Assembly: GCA_037042915.1 (NCBI GenBank)
Contig: CM073199.1
Location: 3,286,001 to 3,350,000 of the forward strand
DNA: 64,000 bases
Direction of reading: 5' to 3'
Source: Auricularia sp. M13
Taxonomy: Eukaryota; Basidiomycota; Agaricomycetes; Auriculariales; Auriculariaceae
The position numbers were made by a program, and so were the translations under genes. Below, in pieces: positions 10,348-22,300 of this stretch (positions are counted from its first letter, which is position 1; the number at the start of each line of letters is the position of its first letter). The notes under the pieces were generated by a model. That model was not told where the DNA came from. It saw nothing but the letters and a program-made list of their open reading frames with translations, and did not search any database.

Positions 10348-13300
10348 ATGTCCCACAGACCTGGCTCGTCGGCCGCGCCTAAGCGCACCCAAAAGTCCGG
10401 CGCCCAGCGACGCAACTCGAAAGCGTTAAAATCGGCGCTGTGACATCCATTGGCCTGGGTATACCCCAGGCCATGAAAAAGCTCACAAAAAGGCGGAAAA
10501 GCGGCGAGCAGCACATGACGCCGCTGTTTGTCGTCCCCAAAATCCCCGCGTCAGGTGTCGTTCGCGCCCGCACTGCTGTTCATCGCGAGTGGGTCACGAG
10601 AAAACCGTGCGCACGTGCGCGAGGTCCGTGTGCAGCAGTAATCCTGCCCTAGAAGACTGTTCAGACATCCTAGAATGATTGTTGAGGGTCATTCCAGTAG
10701 CTTACACCTACCCGCACATGTCTGTGTGCACAAACCTATCAAACCTTAAAAACTGGCCAAGATATTGTCAAATTACTGGTTTCAAGTTCCGTGCGCATGT
10801 TGCGCACGTTGCGCACGGATGCGCACGGACTGCGCACGGATTTTTCACACTGCGCACGAAGGTTGAAATCATGCGCACGGATTGTAAATCTGTGCGCACG
10901 GATGAAGGAGGACTGCGCACGGATTGTGATTTTGTGCGCACGACATTTTGGACCCTGCGCACGGATGTTAGAATCATGCGCACGGACATGGTAGACATGC
11001 GCACGGACATGCTGACACTGCGCACGGATTTTGTGTGTTGCGCACAGATTCTGTATAAAGCACAACTGCATTATTTTTTTCACTTTGGCACATCTAGGCG
11101 ACTTGATTGAACTCATTGAAGTTCATTAACAAACACCAACTATTTCCATAAGTCTTGTTGCAATTGACTGCTCAAGTACAGTTTGTTAATACACTACGGA
11201 ATGTAGTAAACACAGGTAGAAGTGCCACAAAATGGATGTCTATGACAGGATTTGAACTGAGGGTGTTTCGAATCCATTAAGAACATGTACATGTTAACCA
11301 CTAGTCCAAACTACAGAAAATACATCCTGGTAACTTGAGTATAATATGGTGTGGGCGTCCAGGTCCCTCTGTGAGATGACATGGTGAGGATGAGGTTGGA
11401 ACCCATCTAATCAACACGAAGATCTGAAGGGACGGGATGGTGGTGTGATGCAGGAGAGTGAGCACCTCTGTGGTACAGAGGTGGTGGAGCAGACACAGCA
11501 AACTTTGGCTTGTTCCAGGTCCACTCCACGGCCCAAAACACGTGTCTCGTCTCTCCTTGACCCAGACAATTCATTTGAGATTTTTTGACCAAACTGGGAT
11601 CAGGGCTTAGAATCTATTAGTAGATGAGTGAATCATGGTTACTCAGGCTGCAAAGGATATTACTCCTGAATTCATGAACCAAATTAATATAAGTCCTAAC
11701 CTTAGCAAGCTTAATCTAACCTAACATAACATAACTGTATGAGGGTAACATCTTTTGAGTTATGAGTACCTACTTAGAGCCTCTTCAGGAAATCAGCTTA
11801 GAACACAAACCGACATGCTGGCTGAATATTTCTGATCCCAAACAGATCATGTAGCACAGTAGTTTATCTAAAATAGTTGACACTAGAGATGTGCACCTCT
11901 ATCAATGCACACAGTGCCATAAATACATCTATGATATACATCTTCAAAAGATTTTTGATGTTTTTCACACTGCGCACGGATTTTGTACTTTGCGCACGGA
12001 TTGTGAAAACTGCGCACGGATATCAGGAGCCTGCGCACGGATTGTGAAAATTGCGCACGAAAGCACATTTCATGCGCACGGATGACCAGGACCCTGCGCA
12101 CGGATTTTGAAAAGTGCGCACGGACATTTGGACCCTGCGCACGAAAGTTAAACTCATGCGCACGAAAGTTCTAACCCTGCGCACGGAAGTTCTGCGCACG
12201 GATATTCTTGCGCACGGATGCGCACGGACCCTGCGCACGGTTTTCTAGGGGTCCATCGCGAGTCACCCGTTCCACAGGCCGCCGCTGCTCCGGAGGTGCA
12301 GGACGACTTTATTCCGTTTGGCCCAGCAGATGACTACGACTATACGCCGGCCCCGAAACGCAAGCGGGTCGCAGGTCCACCGACGCTGAAGACGGAGCGC
12401 AAGTTCTTTCATTGGAACGAGCTGCTACCGAAGCTGGTCGACCCGATCCTCCATTATCTCGCATCCAGCTACGGCGACGCGATGGGCAGCAGCGGTAGCG
12501 GGACCCGCAGCGGGACCGGTAGCGGCAGCTGCGATGTCTTCTCGCGCTCTGAAGGTATGTCGCAGTTACAACAGAAGATGTTTCCTGAGTGTGTACATTA
12601 TCAGAATGCCCCGGCGACGCGTGCACAAGTGGAGTGCGCCTGCATCGCGTTAATCTGGTGTACCTGAAGCGTGCGAATTTTCTTGCCATGCTTGGATGTT
12701 ACTCACACACAATATCAGACTGTGAAACCCGGGAAGTTAGGACGTGTAGCCACATGAGCTATGCAGTCTATTTAGCTGAGCGCGGCCTGTTTCCCTCATC
12801 TCCTTGCAATCCCCATTACGCATTTAGTATCGACTTGCTGAATCTATTTCTAGACCTCATCCGGAATGCTTCCAATTCCGTTCAGTCTCTCGCCGCATCG
12901 CTCAGAGATCAGCATCGAAGCAATGGTTACATTTTGCGGACGAAGAAGGTAACAATAGTGCGTGAAGTACAGCCCAGTCGCTAATTTCTTTCCGTTTCAG
13001 GGAAAACCGATCAAGGAGGGATTCAAGAAGGCCCTCACGGACGCACTCCTGTGGTACGACCTCGTTCGTGCCAGACAGGAGGCCGGGACTGCCAAGTGCA
13101 TTCTTCGAGGCCGGCAAGACGTGCTGTATCCATCGCTGGCGAGCGCGGTCACGGTCGCGGGTACGGGTACGGGCACGGGCGCGGGCGCAGGCGCGGTCGA
13201 ACTTGCGACCCTGCCTCCAACGCCCACCCACGAGCATCAGCGGCACCGGATACCATTCCCGACCGTTGAGGAGGTTCTCGACGAAGACGCCATGGACGAA

Positions 13301-16300
13301 GATCGGTCGTCAGATGTCCCTGACACTGAGTTCGACATGGACAGGTTTCCACGGGCAGAGCCCTGGCATCCGCCGCATCCCGCAGCCCATCCGCGACCGG
13401 CGCCGAGTGGGCCACAGGTAACAGGGCCAGCACGTCACTGGATTGCTGTTGCGGCCAAGTTTGGCCTGTTTCCTGATGGTCGGACCGACATCGATGGATA
13501 TCTTGCGTCTCGTTGCGCAAAGTGCTTCGCTACGGCATTCGTTGGACTTCCGCTGTCGACGTATGTAATTTTCTGCTCTGGGCTGCGTGCGGTGTGACTT
13601 ATGCTCAACAGATGTGATTACCACCTGGCTGTCGATGGCAACTTCTCCCACCGACGTAACGTCACAGCAGGTGACTGCCCAGAGATTCTGTTCACGCCCG
13701 AGGCCTTTATACCGAAGGAATTCGTCGATGCCGTTGGTACCGCACACGACGAAGCCAGGAAGCGCCCTGCTCGCAAGTACAAGACTGAGGTGCCCGCAAG
13801 CGCAGTGAAGCAATGCGAAAGCTCTCATACCGCGGCGGACGGGTCACGGATCAAGGCCGGCGGTGAGAAGCACGACGACCGCGGTTTGATGGCTATCGTC
13901 TGTCGACATGACGTGCCACTCTATGTCTGCAACATCGACACACCGGGAGAACAGATGAAGTACGCCCTCGCAATGTTTATCTGGACAAAACTCCACCTTC
14001 CGTCTCTGGCGACTATTCTGAACCTGTACGACATCGGATGTGTGCAGCACAAGACCGTTCTGGCTGTGAGCACCATTGCGGATACGGCCGCGGGCGCGCC
14101 TGCGGGTGCGGGTGCGGCGCGGCCGCAGCACATGCCACCGTGACTTCAGCTAATGCCTCCTCAGTATGCCGTCCTGACTCCCCTGATGGAGTCCCTCGTG
14201 GTATTTGCCACGAGCTCCATGCACTCCTATGCGCACCAGTGGGAGTGTCAGATTGTGTACAGTCCGCGAATGAATCCCGGATTTGGCCTCTCTGATGGCG
14301 AAGGCGTTGAACGGCTGTGGTCACGGCTCAGGGGTTGATTACCAACCTCCGTGGTGCTTGGGTAAGTCAAATTGCACCTGTTTGGTATTTATATTGACAT
14401 TATACAGAGGAAGGGACGCCTCATTACCCTCGATCGGCATATCCAATGGGTCGGCAGAGCCATACGCGACGAGTCGGGCAAGTGGCTGCAACGAAAGTGG
14501 AAAGCAGTCAAGGACCGCGAAGTGGAGGCAAAGAAGGACATTGAGGCGTCCGGACGCTCATCGGAACTCCTGAGGGCGCAGTGGCGCGAGCAACGCGAAG
14601 CTCAATTGGCGGTACGACGCAGTAAGTTTTGTTACGTCTGCGGGCGCGGCTACGGGCGCGGCTACGGGCGCGGGCGCGGGCACGGGCGCGTGTACGTCTG
14701 CTTGTTCGATTAAGCTAACGGACTTGCAGCTCGGACACCCCGGTTGCGCAAGGAGCTGGAGGCTGTAATGGCGCTTCAAGACCAGATCGACACGGTCGAG
14801 GAAGCCATCGCAGTTGCACAGGCCGCCGTCGACCGCAGCAGTGTGCCGTCTGCATCTCCCAATGCGCACCTGGATGAGCTTCGGGAATCATTGGCGAACC
14901 TGACACGGCAGGCAGATGCGCTGTACGCCTCGCTCAACGTGGAGCAGGAGTTTCCCGACATTCAGGAACTTGGTGTGGACTTTGTGCGTGCCTTGATCAT
15001 GTGCTACGATGCGAAGTGCATTGCGCGCCGCAAGATTACCGGACGTTTTTTCGAGTACGAGACCCTCGATCAGGCTGCCGGTGGTGCTGGCGAGCCGCTG
15101 GGTGAGTTCGTGAGTTGCTTGGATTATATGTTCTAACGTCCTACGATCTTTGCAGGCACCAAGCAGCATCAGAAGGTCCGGTCTTCGATTAATCGCCGTA
15201 CTCCTGCAGTTCACAGCGCCATCGTCCGCTATAACGACCTTTGCGCACGTGTGCGACAGCTCCTACCCGCAGGCCGCACGTTCCCCCTTCCGCAGGAGCT
15301 GCCAACCGACATTTCGAAGCTCAAGAGCGACAACTCGATGCTGCTGGAGGATGTCTGGGTGTCAAGGCTACCTTCTGGAAACGGTCTGTGGCTGACAGAC
15401 TCGACTGTCCGTGTTGCGATTCGGGCGCAGCTTGCTCTCGATCGTTGCACTGCTGAGAGGGAGCGCCTACTTCGCGAGGAGAAGCAACTGTTTAACTGGC
15501 TAACACTGGAGGCAAAGGCCATTGCCTCGGCGATCATGAACCCTAGCAGTACGTCAAGCTATCAATTTATCGCAGCCAACATTGACCCACCATAAGACGC
15601 TCTTTACGTGACCCTATTGCGGCGGGAGTATGCTCGTCTGGAAGACCTTGCTCAGGGCTGCAAGAAGCTCAATATCCCGCTCGCTAGGTGGGAGGAAGCG
15701 GTGCAAACGCCCATCGCAGCGGTCGAGGCCACCGCAGCCGCAGCCGCAGCCGCAGCCGCAACCGCGCCCGCGCCCGCGCCCGCGCTTGGAACACCAGTGT
15801 CGGCCCATGTCGGGCAGGCTCCGCGCCCCAACATTGGAACGACATCTCACGGTCCAATTCGGTTCAATTTGGCATTGCCGAACGGTACACGACCGCGCAC
15901 ACTGGGTCTCTCAACGCCGCCGCCGACTCCACAGCACCGACACCATCACGGCGTGGAGAACGAGGACTCTGACTCTGATGAGGACTCGGACGACGACGAC
16001 GACGGCGATTCAAGCGATGAAGACGACCCGTTTCTGGACAATTCTGTTCGCGTGGCCGACTATGAGCTTGGTATTGCACCAACTGTTGACTTTGCTGCCC
16101 ACAAGCCGGTGAGTCATCCTTGATATAGATTTTGCGGCATAATACTTACACAAACCGCCTTCAACAGATCAAGTCTGCGCATATCGACTCGGAGCTCGGC
16201 CCCATGCTCCAAGCCTATGTTCCAGCGCACCCGCAGCCGCAGCCGCAGCCGCGCCGCAGCGGCCCGGGTCCGGTTTTGCGCGGGTGGATCTGACTTGTGC

Positions 16301-17170
16301 AGCTCTCACCTCGCTGCGCGCTCCTGGCGTTCTCTCAGGCGATGCCATATATGCGTGTACGAGGGCTCTCATTTCTGAGTTCGCCGGTGGGGCTTCAGAC
16401 CGCGTTGCTGTGTTTCACCCTCGCGACTACGCACTCTGGCTCGACACAAGTGAGCGAACCCGCGTGTTCAAGCAGGTCGAATGCACCGAGTTTTGGAGGA
16501 AGGACGTCATCGCGGTGCCGATCTTGAAGAACTACGACTGGATGCTGGCTGTGGTGTACCCTCTCTGCAACAAGATCGACTTCTATGATTGCTTCGGCAA
16601 CAAGGATCGCGGAAATTCATGCGGAGGTGTGTCTCTGTGATGTCCGCTGAGACAGAGTGCTAACTTGCTCTTAGTGCGTTGGTCAATTCATCACTGCGCT
16701 CCTTGGGTTCGCCAAGTCCGTCCCATCAAGGAACGCAACAACACCGCCTATGCGTTGGGACGTGCGAAGACTGGTGTCTCCCACAGAGCCCCATCAGGTC
16801 CACGGCCTTGTGGACAGTGGGCTTTGGGTGCTGGCTACGATGGCAGCTGTAGTCCGCCAGTGGCGCTCAACTGGGTTGTCCGAGGATCTAATTCCTGTGT
16901 TTCGGGTTTATTTGTATGATCTCATTTGTAGGCATGTTCCTGTAGTAGATAATAATGTTGATCCTTTGTAATTTGGCTGGCAGAAAGCTTGGTTCCTTCT
17001 GCAACGGCAAATGCCGTGGAGCGCAGCGGCTGTACCAGCGGCCGCACCCGCGCCGCCGCGCCCGCACCCGCAACACGCACTTGCGTGACCCTCGACATTT
17101 TTTTAAGTGTGTTGAAGCAGCTTGCTGCCACATGTACCATTTCAAAAATATGTATGAAAAATATTTTTGA
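10348..17170 (+). CDS. KDZ transposase with C-terminal Ulp1-like domain
   Basis: About 1,450 codons over at least a dozen exons. The N-terminal exon (from ATG 10348) has the basic K/R-rich lead usual in fungal KDZ proteins and is split by the element at 10591-12253. A degenerate Cys region (12590-12750) precedes YAVYLAERGLFPSSP. The RNase H-like core has D in AVDGN (about 13630), CESSHTAADGS with CRHD, D in YDIGC (about 14030), and E in DGEGVERLWS (about 14310). A helical insert and an acidic Ser/Asp tract follow, then the Ulp1-like peptidase domain (16270-16920). Intron examples: 13561-13611, 14066-14149, 14622-14729, 15102-15155, 16109-16167. Breaks seen: frame changes near 10430, near 14331 (GGGG just after the last catalytic motif) and near 16250. 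The 3' end is either about 17086 or 17170 depending on the last splice site. Confidence 0.85.
10797..11046 (+). repeat. Left TGCGCACGGAT subterminal repeats
   Basis: About fifteen irregularly spaced copies of TGCGCACGGA(T/C), each with the palindromic core TGCGCA. Such arrays normally serve as transposase-binding sites. Confidence 0.75.
11971..12240 (+). repeat. Right TGCGCACGGAT subterminal repeats
   Basis: Second cluster of about sixteen copies in the same orientation as the left cluster, ending at the right tip of the nested element. Confidence 0.75.
16270..16920 (+). other. Ulp1-like peptidase domain with altered catalytic residues
   Basis: C-terminal domain of the transposase gene. The fold signature is clear: YALWLDTS, then NYDWMLAVVYP and IDFYDCFG, then HGLVDSGLWVLATM. 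In active C48 peptidases the first would be H-W, the second Y-D-S, and the third Q-x5-D-C-G. Here the catalytic His is Asp, and the nucleophile Cys is Ser, while the Asp and the upstream Gln are kept. It is therefore probably a non-catalytic, SUMO/ubiquitin-like-binding remnant, or this copy has decayed. An intron at 16629-16674 interrupts it. Confidence 0.6.
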
Positions 17171-17449
17171 TGTCCTATTTAAGGCGGTGCCATATCATAT
17201 TACAAGTCATAAATGTGTTGAGGGGAAAATGTGTGGCGAAGAAATCGATTTCGGAAGAGGCCGGACTCAAGAAACGCACAAAGTCAAGCGGGAGAAACCG
17301 TATTACAGGTCAGACAGTAGCACGGCGAAACCCGCGGCAAAACGCGGTTGCAAAACAAGAGGCAATCCAGAAAGTAATCCGGAGAAAACCGCATTAGAAT
17401 AGCACCAGGATTCAAGGCCAAATGCATTAGCAAACCCCACAGCAAAGGC
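17171..17449. other. Spacer after the transposase gene
   Basis: No gene. Degenerate versions of the 35-bp satellite unit (CGCATTAGAA, AATGCATTAG) already appear near 17390-17430, so the array probably fades out to the left. Confidence 0.4.
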
Positions 17450-18080
17450 AAGTCTAATGCGCTCGCAAACGCATTAGAAACCGCAAGTCTAATGCGCGCG
17501 CAAACGCATTAGATAGCGCAAGTCTAATGCGCTCGCAAACGCATTAGAAAGCGCAAGTCTAATGCGCTCGCAAACGCATTAGAAACCGCAAGTCTAATGC
17601 GCCGCATAAACGCATTAGAAAGCGCAAGTCTAATCTTTCAAACGCATTAGAAACCGCAAGTCTAATGCGCGCGCAAACGCATTAGATAGCGCAAGTCTAA
17701 TGCGCTCGCAAACGCATTAGAAACCGCAAGTCTAATGCGCTCGCAAACGCATTAGAAAGCGCAAGTCTAATGCGCTCGCAAACGCATTAGAAACCGCAAG
17801 TCTAATGCGCGCGCAAACGCATTAGATAGCGCAAGTCTAATGCGCTCGCAAACGCATTAGAAACCGCAAGTCTAATGCGCTCGCAAACGCATTAGAAACC
17901 GCAAGTCTAATGCGCTCGCAAACGCATTAGAAAGCGCAAGTCTAATGCGCGCGCAAACGCATTAGAAACCGCAAGTCTAATGCGTTTGCGAGCGCATTAG
18001 ATAGCGCAAGTCTAATGCGCTCGCAAACGCATTAGAAAGCGCAAGTCTAATGTGCGCGCAAACGCATTAGAAAGCGCAAG
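17450..18080 (+). repeat. 35-bp palindromic satellite, about 18 copies
   Basis: Tandem units of AAGTCTAATGCG + CTCGCAAA + CGCATTAGA + linker. Each unit is an interrupted palindrome (CTAATGCG/CGCATTAG) able to form a hairpin. Linkers alternate among AACCGC, AAGCGC and TAGCGC, giving hints of higher-order structure. One unit near 17976-18010 has its central spacer inverted (GTTTGCGAG). The units abut with no unique spacers, so it is not a CRISPR array. Confidence 0.9.
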
Positions 18081-19351
18081 GTAATGCGCGCGCGCGGATT
18101 GTATTTGATTTGCTTTGCATTAGGGTCGAAAGTGTTCTAATCAGTGAAGTTTGATTACACTGAGCATTACACTGAGCACTAATACCCTGCTCTTCGCGGT
18201 CTGTAATGGCGATTATCGCCCCAACGATGCATGCAAGTCTTGACCCCTCATAGGAGTACAGTTTAGATGCAAGTCAGAGTCTCTTGAGGTGGTGAGAGAG
18301 CTTTGAGAGGCAAGTAGTGGAAGACTTTGTGATGGTTTTGTTCACTTGGGTTAAGGATACAGATTCATGCAAAGCAGATCGAGTCGTCGAACAACCAGCC
18401 CACCGTACGCACATCCAGTCTTATTCCAGTGTCCTAAGATCATCTACTGTCCATCCTGTGCAAGGGGTCAAGGAAAACGCGTGGGATGGTTGTGTATGCA
18501 GCAGCTGTGGTATTCTTGTTCAAACAGCTTACACCCAGTACCTCAATGTCCACAGCACTGTCTCATGAGCCTTTATTCGATGAAACTACATATGTATTGT
18601 ACTGAGGTGCGCCAGGGAAATACAGCGTGAAATCCCGCACACCAAGGCAGTCAGGACTGCGCATGCAGCTGCAGCGTAGTGCTCACTCGAGCTGTTCCCT
18701 GCAGCAAGTCACTGAGCATCGCACTGCAGACTGTGCAGGCTATGAATGGTGCGCCTCACATCCTAGACACAGCTGAGCCTACTCATTCTCACTGACAGCA
18801 GTGTCCTTCCAGCAAAAGCACGCCTGGAAACAGGTGGGAGACGCTGTATAACTCACTGGTGCTTCGAGTGCCATGCATGAATGCACTGACCAGAACACAC
18901 TTCAACCTCCCAACACTTACACCGTGCTATATTTGACAGTGAGGACATTGATATGTATTGCAGACATAAGTCTCAGGTTGCAGAATCCGTCACTGCTGCA
19001 TAGTTGACTGAGGCACGAGTGAGAACGCTCCATAGACACACGCAGTCGCGCACGCAGTCAGAACCGCGGCCGCAAGCGCAGCCGCAAGTGCAAGAGGACT
19101 TGCTGTCCTTATCAAGGACTGATTCAAGGCTACATTAGAGTTAGTTCAGCCTTATTGCAACCGAGAGAGTTCGTTCAGGGTCACCTCCGGGATAATAAAC
19201 CTTGTAGGGATCAATTGAGCCGATATTGTGACCGAATTTCTTTGCCCCACTATCTCCAACTGTATTAGACACGTGTTTATGGCGTTGTCTACTATTTCTC
19301 ATGCCTCTGGGGGCGTTTGAGGACCCACTGGTACACCGGGGGCACGCGAAA
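18081..19351. other. Spacer before the second KDZ gene
   Basis: About 1.3 kb with only short open frames. It holds one Arg/Ala-type GC tract near 19060 (GCCGCAAGCGCAGCCGCAAG) and must include the promoter of the gene starting at 19352. I found no clear TATA box. Confidence 0.4.
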
Positions 19352-22300
19352 TGGAACTCCGATTCCGTCTCTTGATCCGTAATCCCAACCTCGCCCCGCT
19401 CACCCCGCGCCCGCCCCTACCTCCCCAGGTGCGCCTGGGCGTTTACCGCCCTGCTTGCAGTGCTGACAGGCAGCGCAGGATGCTACCGCGCCCGCGCTAG
19501 CCTGCGCAAGAAGGCAGCCGCAGCCGCAAGCGCGCCAGCAGCGTCGCCCGCAAAACGGGCTGCAAAGCCCACCGCAAAGGCCACGACGGCCACGAAGGCC
19601 ACCAGGGCCACCAAGGCCCCCGTTGCGAAGGTGCGCCCTTTGTTCTCGCACGACTTTGCCTTGCTGACAGCCTTGCATAGCGAGGAGCCTACACCGGCGA
19701 CAGCAGCAGCGACAGAGGCGACGACGACAAAAACGACGACGACGACGAAGACGAGAAAACGGCCGAGGAGTCCGCCACGTCCAGCGCCGCAGAAGAGTCA
19801 GAGTACGAGGCCGCGAGCGACGCTGCGGCCGACGAGAGCGCTGCCGAGGGCGACAAGGCCGACGAGAGCGCCGCCGAGGGCGACAAGGACGACGAGGGCG
19901 CCGCCGACGAGAGCGCCGCCGAGGGCGACAAGGACGACGAGGGCGCCGCCGACGAGAGCGCCGCCGAGGGCGACAAGGACGACGAGGGCGCCGCCGGAGA
20001 GCGCCGCCGAGGGCGACAAGGACGACGCGCGGGCGACAAGGACGACACGGCCAAGGGAGCCGCTGACAACGAGAGCGCGGCCGACGAGAGCGCCAACGAG
20101 GACGCTGCTGACGACGCGGCCAAGGGCGCCGACGACGAGGACAGCGCTGACGAGAGCGTCAACGAGGGCGACAAGACGGTCACCGCCGCCGATGGAGCCG
20201 CCGACGACGACACCAACGAGGGCGACAAGACGGTCACCGCCGCCGATGGAGCCGCCGACGACGAGAGCGCCGCCGACGACAAGAGCGCGGCCGGCGAGGA
20301 GATCGCCGCCGAGGGCCCCGCTGACGGCGCACCCACCGGCGACGCGGACGCGGGCGCGCACGCGGGCGAGGGCGCGCTCGCGGGCGAGGGCGCGGGTGCC
20401 GCTGACAAGATCGCGGCTGAGGACGACGGCGACAAAGACGGCGACAAGAACATGAGCGACGTCGACGACGACACGAGCGAGGTCGACTCGACGTACTCGC
20501 CCGTCAGCCCGCCTGCGCAAACCCCGACTCCGTCGGAACAGGTGAGGTTTTCATCTCCAGTGTTTTATTTTTCTAATATGTGGCTCAGTCGGACGACGAC
20601 GACGCGCAAACGGTCGATGAAGATGATCTGTTTGAGGATGTAGTATGTACAGTCTTTTTGTCGCGAGTCATCAGCACTAACGAGCTCTGCAGCCTATTCT
20701 GACCTTCCCGGAGTACAAGCAGTTGTGCCTCAAACTCGAACCGTTCAACAGCCTGGGAGCCTTGGAAATGCTCTACACAGCAAGCTTCCTGCCGTGCGAT
20801 TCAGAGGAGAGAGAGCAGGAAGAAGCGAACCGGGTCAGACTCCGGTCAATAATCTTGAACGACCTCAAGGCGGTGCGGAAGAAGGATCTCGTCGATATGA
20901 CGCCGGATATGGTGAGGGAACGGCTGCGGCGGATGCAGGCAGACGCCAAGGACACATACGACGTGGTCGTCGAGAAGCAGGTCGAGTTCCCCGACTCCCC
21001 GCACGTCGCATTCGAACCCGCGCCCACGCCCGTGCCCTCGTCTTCGCCCGCCCCCGCACCCGCGCCCGCAACTCCCGGGGTGCAGGCATCGCCGTCACCA
21101 GCGCCTGCGAAGTCGAAGGCCAAGGCAACGGGCGGCCGTCGCGCGTCGGCCCCCGAGCAGGGTACCCTGGCTGCGGCCATCTCAGCTCGGCCACCTGCGT
21201 CCGTTGGTGCACCGGTCGCGGCGCGGGCAAAGCCCATCGTCAAGCGGACGCTCGGCGAGTTGCTGGGCGAGGACAGTAGCGACGACGGCGACGAGACACC
21301 GACCGCCGTGCCCGCTGCGACACCTGCAGCAGCACCCGCAGGCGCACCCGCAAGTGCCGACGCTACCACTGCGTCCGCTCCTCCGCCTGCTCCAGAGCCC
21401 GCGCCCAAGCCCAAGCAGCGCAAGCAGCGCAACGTCGAGCCCGACCTTCCCGCGCCCTTAGAGATCTCGCCCGAGGCCAGCAAGCGCAAAAGCAAGAGCA
21501 AAAGTGCGTCTGCTGCGCCCGCAGCCGCAGCCGTGCCCGCGCCCACGCCCGTGCCCGCGGCCAGCAAAGCCAAAAGCAAGAGCAAAGTGCGTCCGCTGCG
21601 CTCGCAGCCGCGCCTGCGCCCACGCCCGTCCCCGCGACCTCCGAGGTCATGGCCGAGCCCAGCAAAGGCAAAGGCAAGAGCAGAGGTGCTGCCGCTGCGC
21701 CCGTGGCCGCAGCCGCACCCGCACCCGCGCCCGCGTCAACCCCGCGCCTCCATCTCCACCGCCTCTGGATCCTGCCGCCGCCGCCGCCGCCCGCGCCGCC
21801 GAGCCATTCGACATCCCCGACGTGCTGATGTTCGACGAAGACCCAGAGGACGAGGAGGAACGCCTCGAACAGGAGGCCAGAGAGTTTGACAAGGTCTTCA
21901 GGCCTGCTGGCCGGGACACGACTCAGGAGGAGGTCCACGACCTCTACAAGCTCCTCATGAAGACTTTGCTGCGTGAGGCCAAGCTGCAGCACGAACTGGG
22001 ACCCGGGCGTCCCACAGCGCGCCAGGGCCAGGCCATGGACCTTATGGCGACGTTTTTTTCCAAGATGGTCACCCTCGGCTCAGCCAGCCTTGGGGTTAGC
22101 TCAGAGCGCCTGCGCGCCCTCATTGGGCTTCTGCAGAAGCCGCGTCAAGTCACCCGGCTCGAGCTGTTCAAGAAGTTCTGCCGCAACACGCACGAGGGTA
22201 CCTTTTTTTCCTTCTTTCTCTTGTCTCGTATGCTGATGTGATTGCAGAATGTACAGAGCGTCGCAATTTCGACGATATCCTCGGCAACCGCGGCAAGTAC

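Larger units (their letters stand above)
10591..12253 (+). mobile_element. Nested 1.66-kb non-autonomous DNA transposon
   Basis: Inserted in the transposase coding sequence. A 10-bp target duplication, CATCGCGAGT, flanks it (10581-10590 and 12254-12263), and the transposase reading frame is in the same phase on both sides. The ends are imperfect inverted repeats sharing AGAAAACCGTGCGCAC. Both arms are packed with the direct motif TGCGCACGGAT (about 10797-11046 and 11971-12240), and the middle 900 bp has no coding sequence. The 9-10-bp duplication suggests a Mutator-like family, but the end sequence does not prove it. Confidence 0.75.

Noticed and set aside
17450-18080. Possible CRISPR array
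   Set aside because: Repeats abut directly, units are nearly identical and there are no unique spacers; the host is a eukaryote.
19689-20520. Minus-strand Ser/Ala-rich and Val/Gly-rich open frames
   Set aside because: They mirror the acidic repeat of the plus-strand gene, whose frame has proper splice sites on both sides.
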